64,000 nt of DNA. Source: Streptomyces roseus. GTDB taxonomy: Bacteria > Actinomycetota > Actinomycetes > Streptomycetales > Streptomycetaceae. The stretch covers positions 1 to 64,000 of the forward strand of contig NZ_LFML01000043.1 in the NCBI RefSeq assembly GCF_001044425.1, written 5' to 3'. Position numbers and translations under genes: made by a program. Below are positions 51,188 through 60,346 of the stretch, piece by piece (positions within the stretch are counted from its first letter, which is position 1; the number at the start of each line of letters is the position of its first letter). The notes beneath the pieces are model-generated. The model saw nothing but the letters and a program-made list of their open reading frames with translations, did no database searches and had not been told where the DNA came from.

Positions 51188-52492
51188 TTACTCCCCTTCA
51201 ACACGCATGATGCTGGCGACACCGCGCACGGTGTCCAGCTTGCGCAGTGCCTCGACGGTCCCGGAGAGGGCGGCGTCGGGCGCGCGGTGGGTGACGACGA
51301 CGAGGGAGGCCTCATTGCCGACCCCGTCCGGACGTCCTTGCTGTCGTACGGTGTCGATGCTGACCCCGTGCTCCGCGAACGTCGTCGCCACCTGGGCGAG
51401 GACGCCCGGCTTGTCGGCCACATCGAGGCTGATGTGGTAGCGCGTGACGACGTCGCCCATGGGGCTGACCGGCAGCTGGGTGTACGCCGACTCGCCGGGC
51501 CCCGTTGCCTCGGCGAGCTTGTTGCGGCAGACGGCGACGAGGTCGCCCAGGACCGCCGAGGCGGTCGGAGAACCGCCCGCGCCGGGCCCGTAGAACATGA
51601 GCCGCCCGGCGGCCTCCGCCTCGACGAAGACGGCGTTGTACGCCTCGCGGACGGAGGCGAGCGGGTGGGTGAGCGGGATCATCGCCGGGTGGACGCGGGC
51701 GGTGACGGACTCGCCGTCGGCGGCGCGCTCCAGGATGGCGAGGAGCTTGATGGTGCAGCCCATGCGCTTGGCGGAGGCGAAGTCCGCGGCGCTGACCTCG
51801 GTCATGCCCTCGCGGTAGACGTCGTCGAGGCGGACCCGGGTGTGGAAGGCGATGCCGGCCAGGATCGCGGCCTTGGCGGCGGCGTCGTAGCCCTCCACGT
51901 CGGCGGTGGGGTCGGCCTCGGCGTACCCGAGGGCGGTGGCCTCGTCGAGGGCCTCCTGGTAGCCGGCGCCGGTGGAGTCCATCTTGTCGAGGATGAAGTT
52001 CGTGGTGCCGTTGACGATGCCCATCACCCGGTTGATCTTGTCCCCGGCGAGGGACTCGCGCATCGGGCGCACCAGCGGGATGGCGCCGGCGACGGCGGCC
52101 TCGTAGTAGAGGTCCAGCCCGTGCTGCTCGGCCGCGGCGTGCAGGGCGGCGCCGTCCTGGGCCAGCAGCGCCTTGTTCGCGGAGACGACGGAGATGCCGT
52201 GCTCGAAGGCGGTGGTGATGAGGGTCCGGGCGGGCTCGATGCCGCCGATGACCTCGATCGCGACGTCGATGTCCCCGCGTTTGAGCAGGGCGGTCGCGTC
52301 GGTGGTGATCAGGGCGGGGTCGATGCCCTCGCGCACCTTGGAGGGGCGGCGCACGGCCACGCCGGCGAGCTCGACGGGCGCGCCGATCCTCTGCGTGAGG
52401 TCGTCGGCGTGCGTCGTCATGATGCGCGCCACCTCTGAGCCGACCACTCCACAGCCCAGCAGCGCCACCTTCAGCGGACGCGTACGCATCAT
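51188..52492 (-). CDS. hom: Homoserine dehydrogenase
   Basis: A 434-residue enzyme. The NAD(P) motif GCGVVG is at residues 13-18, with the catalytic region FVSANKALLAQDG and GIVNGTTNFILDKM. A C-terminal ACT domain (YHISLDVADKPGVLAQVA) probably gives feedback inhibition by threonine. It is the first committed step from aspartate semialdehyde to threonine and methionine. Two strong hairpins lie between it and lysA. Confidence 0.97.
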   Translation of the reverse strand: MMRTRPLKVALLGCGVVGSEVARIMTTHADDLTQRIGAPVELAGVAVRRPSKVREGIDPALITTDATALLKRGDIDVAIEVIGGIEPARTLITTAFEHGISVVSANKALLAQDGAALHAAAEQHGLDLYYEAAVAGAIPLVRPMRESLAGDKINRVMGIVNGTTNFILDKMDSTGAGYQEALDEATALGYAEADPTADVEGYDAAAKAAILAGIAFHTRVRLDDVYREGMTEVSAADFASAKRMGCTIKLLAILERAADGESVTARVHPAMIPLTHPLASVREAYNAVFVEAEAAGRLMFYGPGAGGSPTASAVLGDLVAVCRNKLAEATGPGESAYTQLPVSPMGDVVTRYHISLDVADKPGVLAQVATTFAEHGVSIDTVRQQGRPDGVGNEASLVVVTHRAPDAALSGTVEALRKLDTVRGVASIMRVEGE

Positions 52493-52522
52493 TCGACCTA
52501 CGCCTTTCGATCTTCCAGCACC

Positions 52523-52550
52523 ACCCGGCGGGCGGTATTGCCCGCCGGGT
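52523..52550 (-). promoter_or_regulatory. GC-rich hairpin in the hom leader
   Basis: A perfect 11-bp stem (ACCCGGCGGGC) with a GGTATT loop, 31 bases upstream of the hom start. No U-tract follows. It could be an attenuator or block ribosome access. Confidence 0.5.
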
Positions 52551-52559
52551 CTCGACCAG

Positions 52560-52606
52560 TCTCACTCAATGGACAGGACTTTCCATCCTCGGTCCATTGA
52601 GTGAGA
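52560..52606 (-). promoter_or_regulatory. 15-bp inverted repeat between lysA and hom
   Basis: TCTCACTCAATGGAC and its exact complement are separated by 17 bases. It is less GC-rich than its surroundings. It may be the lysA terminator, an operator, or the first of two tandem leader hairpins before hom. Confidence 0.5.
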
Positions 52607-52650
52607 CACCTATTTTGGGGGTATGGGGCCTTCTCCCCGAAACAACCGGA

Positions 52651-54042
52651 TCATCCGAGGTCCAGCCGCAGGAGATCTTCCTCCGTCTCGCGCCGGACGA
52701 TCACCCGTGCCTGGCCGTCGCGCACGGCGACGACGGGCGGGCGCAGCGCGTGGTTGTAGTTGCTGGCCATGGAGCGGCAGTACGCCCCGGTGGCGGGTAC
52801 GGCGAGGAGGTCCCCCGGGGCCAGGTCGGCCGGCAGGAAGGCGTCCTTCACGACGATGTCGCCGCTCTCGCAGTGCTTGCCGACGACGCGGACGAGCATG
52901 GGCTCGGCGTCGGAGACGCGGGAGACGAGGGTGACGGCGTACTCGGCGTCGTAGAGGGCGGTGCGGATGTTGTCCGACATGCCGCCGTCGACGGAGACGT
53001 ACGTGCGCAGCCCTTCGAGCGGCTTGATCGTGCCGACCTCGTAGAGGGTGAAGGCGGTGGGGCCGACGATGGCGCGGCCGGGCTCGACGGAGATGCGGGG
53101 CGCGCGCAGGCCGGCGGACTCGCATTCGCGGGCGACGATCTCGTGCAGGGCCTTGGCGATCTCGTGGGGCTCGCGCGGGTCGTCGGAGGAGGTGTAGGCG
53201 ATGCCGAGGCCGCCGCCGAGGTCGATCTCGGGCAGCTCGACGCCGTGCTCGTCCCGTACCGCGGCCAGCAGCCGCACCACGCGCTTGGCGGAGACCTCGA
53301 AGCCGGCCATGTCGAAGATCTGCGAACCGATGTGGGAGTGGACGCCGAGCAAGTCGAGGCTGTCGTGCCCGAGGGCGCGCCGTACGGCCTCGGCGGCGCT
53401 GCCGTCGGCGACGGCGATGCCGAACTTCTGGTCCTCGTGCGCGGTGGCGATGAACTCGTGCGTGTGCGCCTCGACGCCCACCGTCACGCGGATCTGGACG
53501 GGCTGGCGCACGCCCAGCTCACGGGCGATGTGCGCGACGCGGGCGATCTCCTGGAAGGAGTCGAGCACGATGCGGCCGACGCCGGCGGTGACGGCCCGGG
53601 TGATCTCGGCGACGGACTTGTTGTTCCCGTGGTAGGCGATCCGCTCGGCGGGCATGCCGGCGGCGAGGGCGGTGGTGAGCTCGCCGGCGGAGCAGACGTC
53701 GAGGTTGAGCCCTTCCTCCTTGAGCCACTTCACGACGGCCTTGGAGAGGAACGCCTTGCCCGCGTAGAACACGTCGGCGTCGGGCCCGAAGGCGTGCGCC
53801 CAGGCCCGGCAGCGCTGCCGGAAGTCCTCTTCGTCGAGGAAGTAGGCGGGGGTGCCGAACTCCTGGGCGAGGGAGGTGACGGGGATGCCGCCCACGGTCA
53901 CCACTCCGTCGTCGTCGCGCCGCACGGTCCGCGCCCAGACCTTCTCGTCGAGGGCGTTGAGGTCGGCGGGCGGCGGGGAGTAGTGGCCCTCGGGCAGGAC
54001 GTCGGCGTGGCGGGGCCCGGCGGGGTGGGCGGAACGGCTCAT
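52651..54042 (-). CDS. lysA: Diaminopimelate decarboxylase
   Basis: A 463-residue fold-III PLP decarboxylase. The PLP Lys is Lys96 in [10 protein letters not shown], with [18 protein letters not shown] and EPGRAIVG, and the specificity/active-site CESGD and [13 protein letters not shown] at the C-terminus. It converts meso-diaminopimelate to lysine. It lies 20 bases after nrtL and in the same direction as hom-thrC, forming an aspartate-family block. Confidence 0.97.
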   Translation of the reverse strand: MSRSAHPAGPRHADVLPEGHYSPPPADLNALDEKVWARTVRRDDDGVVTVGGIPVTSLAQEFGTPAYFLDEEDFRQRCRAWAHAFGPDADVFYAGKAFLSKAVVKWLKEEGLNLDVCSAGELTTALAAGMPAERIAYHGNNKSVAEITRAVTAGVGRIVLDSFQEIARVAHIARELGVRQPVQIRVTVGVEAHTHEFIATAHEDQKFGIAVADGSAAEAVRRALGHDSLDLLGVHSHIGSQIFDMAGFEVSAKRVVRLLAAVRDEHGVELPEIDLGGGLGIAYTSSDDPREPHEIAKALHEIVARECESAGLRAPRISVEPGRAIVGPTAFTLYEVGTIKPLEGLRTYVSVDGGMSDNIRTALYDAEYAVTLVSRVSDAEPMLVRVVGKHCESGDIVVKDAFLPADLAPGDLLAVPATGAYCRSMASNYNHALRPPVVAVRDGQARVIVRRETEEDLLRLDLG

Positions 54043-54061
54043 CGGTATCTCTCTTCGCAGA

Positions 54062-55057
54062 TCACAGGCAGTCAGGTGCGTCTATGCCGAGAAGGGCCAG
54101 GCCGCCGGCCAGCACCGTCCCGGCGGCTTCGGCAAGAGCCAGCCGGGCGCGGTGGGCGGCCGAGGGTTTCTCGTCCCCCTTGGGCAGCACGCAGTGCTGG
54201 AAATCGAGCAGTTCGTCGGCGACGCGGACGAGGAACCGGACGAGCTGCTCCGGCGCCCGCCGGTGCGCGGCGGCCTCCAGTACGAGGGGGTACTCGGCGA
54301 GGAGGCGCAGCAGCGCGCGGGCGTCGACCGGGCCGGGCTCGGCGTGGAAGCCGAGGCGGGTGGCGGCGCGGCCGAGCGCCTTGGCGCGGGAGTGGGCGTA
54401 CCGCACGAGGAAGAACTCGCCGGACTCGTCCTGCACCAGCAGCCCGGCGTCGAAGTGGGGGGTCTCGCGGGCCGGAACGGCGAGCGCGGCCCAGGTGGCG
54501 GCGTCCCGCCCGTAGACGGCGACCACGTCCCCGTCGCGGCGGGCGACGGGGGCGACGGGGGGCGGCGCGGCGCCGTCTGCGCTCCCCTGGCTGTTTCCGT
54601 GACTGCTTCCCTGGCTGCGCAGGATGCGTACGACGGCCTCGTGGACGGCGCGCTGCCGGAACCCGGCGGTGGGGCCCCAGCAGAAGGGGCCGGGGTCGAG
54701 GGCGTCGTCCGCGTACCCGTAGCGACGTCCGCGGACGAGCACTTCGCGGACGAGCTCGGCGGCGGCGCGGGGGGCGAGGGTGAAGTTCAGGAACCCGGCG
54801 CCGGTGATCTCGACGCGGTCGAGCCCGGGCTCGGCGGCCAGGCCGTCGGCGATCACGCGGGCGACCTCGGCGGGGGTCCGTCCGGCGGCCCGGGCGACCT
54901 GGAAGGCGACGGGGGTGGCGTAGTCGCCCACCCCGCCCGGCCGGGTCCGCTCGACGACGATCCGCTCGGGCACGCCCGTCTCGGCAGGCAGCTCCCCGTC
55001 CTCGACGGCGCGGCGCACGGCGCGTGCGACGGTGCTGGAGAGGTCGGCGGGGGTCAC
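54062..55057 (-). CDS. nrtL: ArgS-related anticodon-binding protein NrtL
   Basis: A 331-residue protein. Its first ~110 residues match the N-terminal Add-1 domain of arginyl-tRNA synthetase ([20 protein letters not shown], '[12 protein letters not shown]'). The DALR anticodon-binding domain follows from about residue 215 ([20 protein letters not shown]...FQHCVL). The whole Rossmann catalytic domain is missing: neither HIGH nor KMSKS motif occurs. It therefore cannot charge tRNA and may bind tRNA-Arg or regulate. It is a known actinobacterial paralogue next to lysA. The GTG start lies 70 bases from the receiver gene. Confidence 0.85.
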   Translation of the reverse strand: MTPADLSSTVARAVRRAVEDGELPAETGVPERIVVERTRPGGVGDYATPVAFQVARAAGRTPAEVARVIADGLAAEPGLDRVEITGAGFLNFTLAPRAAAELVREVLVRGRRYGYADDALDPGPFCWGPTAGFRQRAVHEAVVRILRSQGSSHGNSQGSADGAAPPPVAPVARRDGDVVAVYGRDAATWAALAVPARETPHFDAGLLVQDESGEFFLVRYAHSRAKALGRAATRLGFHAEPGPVDARALLRLLAEYPLVLEAAAHRRAPEQLVRFLVRVADELLDFQHCVLPKGDEKPSAAHRARLALAEAAGTVLAGGLALLGIDAPDCL

Positions 55058-55127
55058 GGGACCAGCCTAGGGGAGAAGCCCTCCCATCCCGCGAACGGTT
55101 TCGCCATGTGAACAAGGGGGACGGGAG

Positions 55128-55550
55128 CTACCCTCTCCCCCGCCCGGCCGGCGTGCCCTTCCGCTCGCGCCGGTCCCTGTGCTCCATGAGCCGGCGTACG
55201 ACCCGTACCAGCTCGGCGGGCTCGAAGGGCTTGGCGAGGAAGGCGTCCACTCCGGCGGCGATGCCCGCCTCCACCTCGTGCTGCGTACAGGCGCTGACGA
55301 TGGCGAGGGGCAGATGCCGCGTCCGCCGATCGGCCCGCAGCTGCGCGGCGGTCCCGAACCCGTCCAGCCGGGGCATGACCACATCAAGGGTGATCACGTC
55401 GGGAGCGACGCGATGCACGATGTCCAGGCACTCGGCACCATCGTTCGCGGTCACGACCTCGAAGCCCTCCAGCTCGAGATTGACCTTGATCAGCTGCCGG
55501 ATGACCTTGTTGTCGTCGACAACAAGCACCCGGCCCGAGGCGCCTGACAC
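55128..55550 (-). CDS. Stand-alone receiver-domain response regulator
   Basis: A 140-residue single receiver: VLVVDDNK (acid pair), phospho-acceptor Asp in VITLDVVMPRLDG, 'LAIVSAC' and Lys in FLAKPFEPAELV. A short basic tail replaces an output domain. The GTG at VSGASGRV was chosen because codons further upstream lose third-position GC. A GTG 48 bases upstream has a strong GGAGG, so an 18-residue longer form remains possible. Its partner kinase is not adjacent. Confidence 0.85.
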   Translation of the reverse strand: MSGASGRVLVVDDNKVIRQLIKVNLELEGFEVVTANDGAECLDIVHRVAPDVITLDVVMPRLDGFGTAAQLRADRRTRHLPLAIVSACTQHEVEAGIAAGVDAFLAKPFEPAELVRVVRRLMEHRDRRERKGTPAGRGRG

Positions 55551-55703
55551 AACTCGAGAGTAGGTCCGCCTAAGCCCCCGCGTCCGGGTTTTTGCCACTT
55601 CCACCCCCTCCGGGCGACGCACGTCCCCCAGGCCCGTAATCCGTTCCTGATCACCCCGCGGAAGCTGGTAGTGTTCAACCCGTCGCCGCAACGCGAACGA
55701 CAC

Positions 55704-55775
55704 GCCCCCGTAGCTCAGGGGATAGAGCAACGGCCTCCGGAGCCGTGTGCGCAGGTTCGAATCCTGCCGGGGGCA
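55704..55775 (+). tRNA. tRNA-Arg (anticodon CCG)
   Basis: A 72-base cloverleaf. Acceptor GCCCCCG pairs with CGGGGGC, D-stem GCTC/GAGC, anticodon stem ACGGC/GCCGT with loop CTCCGGA, and T-arm GCAGG-TTCGAAT-CCTGC. The anticodon CCG reads the Arg codon CGG. CCA is not encoded. A terminator hairpin follows. It marks the border between conserved and accessory gene content. Confidence 0.96.
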
Positions 55776-55793
55776 CTTCGCAGGAAGTGCCCA

Positions 55794-55832
55794 AAGACCC
55801 CGCCATCAGCGAGTTCGCTGAGACGGGGTCTT
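55794..55832 (+). terminator. Hairpin terminator after tRNA-Arg
   Basis: AAGACCCCG and CGGGGTCTT enclose a second hairpin (CAGCGA-GT-TCGCTG), 18 bases after the tRNA. The rest of the 211-bp gap to the peptidase stop holds nothing recognisable. Confidence 0.75.
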
Positions 55833-56043
55833 CGCGTATGTGCGGCCAGCTACCGCCCTGTGCGGGCGTACGTCGGCGGTTGCGGACCCGGCGCCTCATG
55901 GGGGCCTTGGCGGAGCGGTTGTTCAGGCCGCGGGCTGCCTCTGGTGTGGGAGACCGCGGAGAGTGGCGACCGCGCCTGATGCTGCGGCAGTGCCCTCCAC
56001 GTTGGTTCTCCTTGCCGGGCCGCCGGCCTGGGCGGGACCGGTG

Positions 56044-56895
56044 TCACGCCGTGAAGAGGGTGGTGTTCGAGGGGACGCCGGTTCGGGGTTCTTGGGTGCC
56101 GAGGCGGTAGTGCCACGTGAAGGGGACACCTTGGGCGGTGGTGGGGTCGGCGGTGGTCATGAGCTGGAAGTGGAGGTGGGGTTCGGAGGAGTTTCCGGAG
56201 TTGCCGCAGTCCGCCAGGTGCTGGCCGGCTCGGACGTGGTCTCCGGGGCGTACGCGCAGGGAGCCGCGGCGGAGGTGGGCGAAGCCGGCGACGACGTTGT
56301 CCCCGGTGTCCAGGAGGATGTAGTTGCCCCAGAGGTGGCAGGGCCAGCCGAGGCTGCGGACGAAGCCTTCGAGGTAGAGGTACGCGTAGGACGGGAGTGA
56401 GGAGCGGGTCCAGTGGTCGCGCATGCGGTGCGCGGTGGCGACGACCACCCCGTCGGCGGGGGCCAGGACCGGTTGGCCGAAGGTCGGGTAGTGCTCGGGG
56501 CGGCGGGCCGGCGGCCAGAGGTTGGTGAACGGGGGTGCCTCGGGGCCCTCGGCGGGGTGGTGGATCAGGTCGATGGCGTACGTCTGGGCGTGGCTGTGGG
56601 TGTGGCTGGGGACCTTGTCGGCGGGGCTGTTGTGTGCGGTCCAGGGGCCTTCGACGGGGATCCGCAGCGGGACCGGGGGGTGGTCGCCGGTCGGGCGCTG
56701 GCGGCGGGTCAGGGTCCAGCGCATGGTGCCGCCGACGGCGAGGAGGAACAGGCCGGTGAACCACAGGGGGCTCGGGCCGTCGGTGTTGGCGAGGACGCAG
56801 AGCGTGCCGGCGGCGAAGAGGAGGCCGTGGCGCTTCCAGAGGGTCGTCCACAGGGTCGTCCGCAGCGGCGTCCGGGCAGTCGGCCGAAGGGTCAT
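56044..56895 (-). CDS. Membrane-anchored M23-like metallopeptidase
   Basis: A 283-residue protein. Two hydrophobic segments (about 23-38 and 44-60) precede an M23/LytM-type domain. It shows HSHAQTYAIDL (candidate His102 and Asp109 ligands) and EPHLHFQL (His220, His222) with the GNSGNSSEPH turn. Family members cut peptidoglycan cross-links or secreted peptides and act on the outer face of the membrane. The ATG overlaps the stop of the oxidoreductase (ATGA), linking it to the operon. It is the last gene before the tRNA. Confidence 0.85.
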   Translation of the reverse strand: MTLRPTARTPLRTTLWTTLWKRHGLLFAAGTLCVLANTDGPSPLWFTGLFLLAVGGTMRWTLTRRQRPTGDHPPVPLRIPVEGPWTAHNSPADKVPSHTHSHAQTYAIDLIHHPAEGPEAPPFTNLWPPARRPEHYPTFGQPVLAPADGVVVATAHRMRDHWTRSSLPSYAYLYLEGFVRSLGWPCHLWGNYILLDTGDNVVAGFAHLRRGSLRVRPGDHVRAGQHLADCGNSGNSSEPHLHFQLMTTADPTTAQGVPFTWHYRLGTQEPRTGVPSNTTLFTA

Positions 56896-58355
56896 GGGGT
56901 GGGCCTCGGGGGGGAGAGGGGCGGGGTCGTGCGCAGGCCGTGGTGGCGGCGGAGGGCTGACCGGGCGGCGAGGTGGCCGCACATGCCGTGCACCGAGGGG
57001 CCGGGCGGGGTGGCCGCCGAGCAGAGGTAGACCCCGGGGAGCGGGGTGCGGTAGGGGTCGGCCTGGAGGGTGGGGCGGGCCAGGGACTGTTTGAGGGTGA
57101 GGGCTCCGGCGGCGATGTCGCCGCCCACGTAGTTCGGGTTGTACGCCTGCCAGTCCGCGGCGGCCCGGCCGCGGGACGCCAGGACGGTGTCGGTGAAGCC
57201 CGGGGCGTACTCCTCGATGCGGCGGCGGATCAGGTCGACCGGGTCGCGGGTGTCGCCGTTGGGTACGTGGGCGTACGCCCAGACCGGGCGGCGGTCGCCG
57301 CGGGCACGTCCCGGGTCGGTGACCGCGGGGTCCACGACGAGGGTGAAGGGGGCGGCGCCGGGCCGGCCGGCGGCCACCTCCCGTTCCTGGCGGATGACGG
57401 CCTCGGCGCTGCCGCCCAGGTGTACGGTGCCGGCCCGGCCGGTCAGGGGGTCCGCCCAGGGGATGGGGCCGGACACCAGGAAGTCGGCCTTCGCGGCGCC
57501 CGGTCCGTACCGGTAGCGGGTGAGGGCGCGCCGGTAGCGGGCGGGGAGCCGGTCGCCGGCCAGGCTGAGGAACTCGGTGGGGCCCACGTCCAGGAGGACC
57601 AGCGGGATGCCGGTGAGTTCGGCGAGGTCCCGGACGCGGTGGCCGGTGACGAACTCGCCGCCGTGCGCGGTGATGTCCTGCGCGAGGGCTTGGGCGATGC
57701 GGTCGCTGCCGCCTTCGGGGAGGGGCCAGCCGGTGCTGTGCGCGGTGTGGCCGAGCAGCATGGCGACGGCGGCGGAGGCGAGTGAGGGCAGCGGTCCGAC
57801 GGCGTGCGCGGCCACGCCGGCGAGGAGGGCGCGGGCCTCCGGGGTGGTGAAGGGGCTGCGCGGGAGGGCGTGGGTGAGGACGCGGGTGGCCAGGCGGACC
57901 GCCGCCACGGGGTCGCGGGGCGGATGGCGGAGATCGGAGAGGAGGAGTTCGACGACCGCGGCGGAGCGTTCCACCAGGGGGCCCATCAGCCCGGCCCAGC
58001 GGGGGCCGTCCGGGCCGAGTTGTTCGGCGGTCCGGGTGAGGCTCCGCCAGGCCGCGACGGAGCGGCCGCCGGTCAGCGGGTGGGCGTACGGGATCTCGGG
58101 CTGGAGCAGCCGGACGCCTCTGGAGGGGAGGTCGAAGGCGGTGAAGAAGGGGGAGGCGGCGGCCATCGGGTGGACGGCCGAGCAGGTGTCGTGGCGGATG
58201 TCGCTGTCGAACAGGGACCGGGTCCGCAGGCCGCCGCCGATGGTGTCGGCCTGTTCGTACAGGACCACGCGCAGGCCGGCGCGGGCCAGGGTGACGGCGG
58301 CCGCCAGGCCGTTGGGGCCGGTGCCGACGACGGCCGCGTCGGGGTGGCGGCTCAT
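56892..58355 (-). CDS. FAD-dependent oxidoreductase of the phytoene desaturase (CrtI) type
   Basis: A 487-residue flavoprotein. The dinucleotide motif DAAVVGTGPNGLAAAVTLARAG opens it, followed by VLYEQADTIGGGLRT. The C-terminus has GVYLCSAATPPGPSVHGMCG, the FAD-closing motif of the CrtI superfamily. It may desaturate, isomerise or oxidise a lipid-like substrate. No carotenoid synthase is nearby, so a carotenoid role is unlikely. It overlaps both neighbours by four bases. Confidence 0.88.
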   Translation of the reverse strand: MSRHPDAAVVGTGPNGLAAAVTLARAGLRVVLYEQADTIGGGLRTRSLFDSDIRHDTCSAVHPMAAASPFFTAFDLPSRGVRLLQPEIPYAHPLTGGRSVAAWRSLTRTAEQLGPDGPRWAGLMGPLVERSAAVVELLLSDLRHPPRDPVAAVRLATRVLTHALPRSPFTTPEARALLAGVAAHAVGPLPSLASAAVAMLLGHTAHSTGWPLPEGGSDRIAQALAQDITAHGGEFVTGHRVRDLAELTGIPLVLLDVGPTEFLSLAGDRLPARYRRALTRYRYGPGAAKADFLVSGPIPWADPLTGRAGTVHLGGSAEAVIRQEREVAAGRPGAAPFTLVVDPAVTDPGRARGDRRPVWAYAHVPNGDTRDPVDLIRRRIEEYAPGFTDTVLASRGRAAADWQAYNPNYVGGDIAAGALTLKQSLARPTLQADPYRTPLPGVYLCSAATPPGPSVHGMCGHLAARSALRRHHGLRTTPPLSPPRPTP

Positions 58356-60172
58356 CGGGCCGCCCCTTCGGCCGCGGGGGCCAGTTGGCGGGTGGCGAGG
58401 CGGCGGTAGGTGGGATCCCGGTCCATCAGGTCGGTGTGGGAGCCGCGCGCGCGGAGGCGGCCGTCCTCGACCACCAGGATGCGGTCCGCGTCGATGGTGG
58501 CGGAGAGCCGGTGCGCGATGGTGAGGACGTGGCAGCGGGTGCCGACCTCGGCGATGGTCTGCCGGAGGGCGGCTTCGGCGTCGGCGTCCAAGTGGGCGGT
58601 GGCCTCGTCGAGGAGGAGCAGGTCGGGGCGGGTGAGCAGGGCGCGGGCGATCGCCAGCCGCTGGCGCTGGCCGCCGGACAGTCCGGTGCCGCCTTCGCCT
58701 AGGGGGGTGTCCAGGCCCTGCGGGAGGGCTTCGACGACCTGGTCGAGGTGGGCCGCGCGGATCGCATCGGCCATCTCGGCCTCGGTGGCATCGGGGCGGG
58801 CGTAGGTGAGGTTCTCCCGTACGGTGCCGCGCATCAGCGGGGACTCCTGCTCCACCAGGCCGATCCTGGCGCGGAGTTCGGCCAGGGGAAGGGCCGCGGT
58901 GTCGGTGCCGCCGAGGTGGATGCTGCCCCGGTCGGGGGCGTGGAACCGTTCGATCAGCTGGAAGAGGGTGGTCTTGCCGGCTCCGGAGGGGCCGACGACC
59001 GCGGTGACGCCGGTCGGGGGGAGGCTGAAGGAGATGCCGTCGAGGGCGGGGGCGGCCGCCCTGTGGTGCCGGAACGACACCTCCCTGAATTCGATGGCTC
59101 CGGCCGCTTCCCGGCGCCGTCCCGGCACCGACCCCGACCCCGACCCCGGCTTCGATCCCTGTTCCCGCGCCGAGCCCTGGTCACGCGCCGAGCCCTGGTC
59201 CTGCTTCTGCCCCTGCTTCTGCTCCTGCTCCTGCTCCTGCTCCTGCTCTATGGCAGCCAGTTCCCGGACCCGGTCCACCGCGGCGCGGCCCTGCTGGAGT
59301 TCGCCGAGCGACATGAAGAGCATGACCAGCGGGCTGACCAGGTAGAACAGGTACATGATGAAGGCCGTGAGGTCTTCGATGGGGAGTTCCCCGGTGGCGG
59401 TGCGGGCCATGCCCCAGGCGATGACCACGGCCAGGGAGACCTGGGTGCCCACGTTCATCGAGGGCATGAGCAGGGCCGTCAGCCGGGTCACCCGGATGCC
59501 GCTGCGGCGGGCGGCGTCGGCCAGTTCGCCGATGTGTTCGGCTTCGCGGGCTTCGGCGCGGGATGCCTTCACCGTGGTCAGGGCGCCCAGGACGCGCAGC
59601 AGACCGGAGCCGAAGTCGCTGGTGTCCTCCCGGTTGGTGACGGCGGCGGCCCGGACCGCACGGGCCAGGCCGAGGGCGACGGCGGAGGCGACGCCGAGGC
59701 AGCCGGCGGTGACCAGGAGCATCTGCCAGTCGATCCAGGCCATCACGGCGACGCAGCCGATGGTGGTGAGGGCCGAGGTGATGATCTGGGAGAGCGAGGA
59801 GGACAGCGCGATCCGGGCCACCGAGGTGTCGGCGACGGTACGGGTGAACACGTCCCCGTGCTCGAGCCGGTGGAAGGCCCCCAGCCGGGAGTGCAGCAGC
59901 CGGCCGGTGAGGGTGGTCCGCATGTCGAGGACCATGTTCTCGCCGGCCCGCCCGATCAGGTAGAAGTGCCCGGCGGCCAGGGCCGCGTCGGCCACGAACA
60001 GGCTCGCGATGAGGACGATCGGCCAGACCGGCGAGCGGTCCAGGGCGACGGCCTCGATCAGGTCGCCGATGAGCAGGGGCTGGACCAGGGTGGCGGCGGT
60101 GCCGGCCACGCCCAGCAGGATGCCGGTGGCCAGGAGCGTACGGTGCCGGGCCGCGATCGCCGCGGTGTTCAC
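58352..60172 (-). CDS. ABC transporter with fused permease and ATPase
   Basis: A 606-residue half-transporter. Six helices occupy residues 15-290, then a charged EQ/SG-rich linker (about 308-345), then the ATPase. Walker A GPSGAGKTT is near 393-401, the signature LSGGQRQRLA near 500 and Walker B LLLLDEATAHLDADAE follows. It probably works as a homodimeric exporter. The GTG start overlaps the stop of the 58-residue membrane-protein gene (GTGA). It is the likely export step of the operon, but the cargo is unknown. Confidence 0.9.
   Translation of the reverse strand: MNTAAIAARHRTLLATGILLGVAGTAATLVQPLLIGDLIEAVALDRSPVWPIVLIASLFVADAALAAGHFYLIGRAGENMVLDMRTTLTGRLLHSRLGAFHRLEHGDVFTRTVADTSVARIALSSSLSQIITSALTTIGCVAVMAWIDWQMLLVTAGCLGVASAVALGLARAVRAAAVTNREDTSDFGSGLLRVLGALTTVKASRAEAREAEHIGELADAARRSGIRVTRLTALLMPSMNVGTQVSLAVVIAWGMARTATGELPIEDLTAFIMYLFYLVSPLVMLFMSLGELQQGRAAVDRVRELAAIEQEQEQEQEQKQGQKQDQGSARDQGSAREQGSKPGSGSGSVPGRRREAAGAIEFREVSFRHHRAAAPALDGISFSLPPTGVTAVVGPSGAGKTTLFQLIERFHAPDRGSIHLGGTDTAALPLAELRARIGLVEQESPLMRGTVRENLTYARPDATEAEMADAIRAAHLDQVVEALPQGLDTPLGEGGTGLSGGQRQRLAIARALLTRPDLLLLDEATAHLDADAEAALRQTIAEVGTRCHVLTIAHRLSATIDADRILVVEDGRLRARGSHTDLMDRDPTYRRLATRQLAPAAEGAAR
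59200..59249 (-). repeat. Hexanucleotide repeat in the ABC transporter linker
   Basis: CTCCTG-type units encode Glu-Gln and Lys-Gln dipeptides in the linker between permease and ATPase. A 15-base duplicate coding DQGSAR lies beside it at about 59165-59199. Confidence 0.7.
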
Positions 60173-60345
60173 TGCCGCGCCCGGCCCGCGGCGATGGCGG
60201 CGACGACCGCGACGGCGGTGCCGAAGATCAGCCCCTTGGTCCAGGACTGGCTGGTGAAGCGGCCGTCCTCGCGGAAGATCACGGCCATGACGGGTACCGC
60301 CACGGCGAGGGCGGTGACGAACCAGACGGCCCGCTGGGTGCTCAT
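60169..60345 (-). CDS. 58-residue two-helix membrane protein
   Basis: Encodes MSTQRAVWFVTALAVA and onward: two hydrophobic segments (about 6-24 and 38-54) separated by the polar FREDGRFTSQSWTKG. Its TGA overlaps the ABC transporter GTG, and its ATG lies one base after the methyltransferase stop, so it is clearly part of the operon. No family is recognised. It could be a transporter accessory subunit or an assembly factor. Confidence 0.75.
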   Translation of the reverse strand: MSTQRAVWFVTALAVAVPVMAVIFREDGRFTSQSWTKGLIFGTAVAVVAAIAAGRARQ

Positions 60346-60346
60346 C

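Noticed and set aside
52523..52606. Possible lysine riboswitch or T-box before hom
   Set aside because: The conserved core elements of either class are not visible; only two simple hairpins can be supported.
55704..56100. Prophage or integrative element at the tRNA
   Set aside because: No integrase, excisionase, replication or transfer gene, and no repeat of the tRNA end was seen inside the window.
56892..58355. Carotenoid cluster
   Set aside because: A CrtI-type oxidoreductase is present but no phytoene synthase, cyclase or GGPP synthase is nearby.
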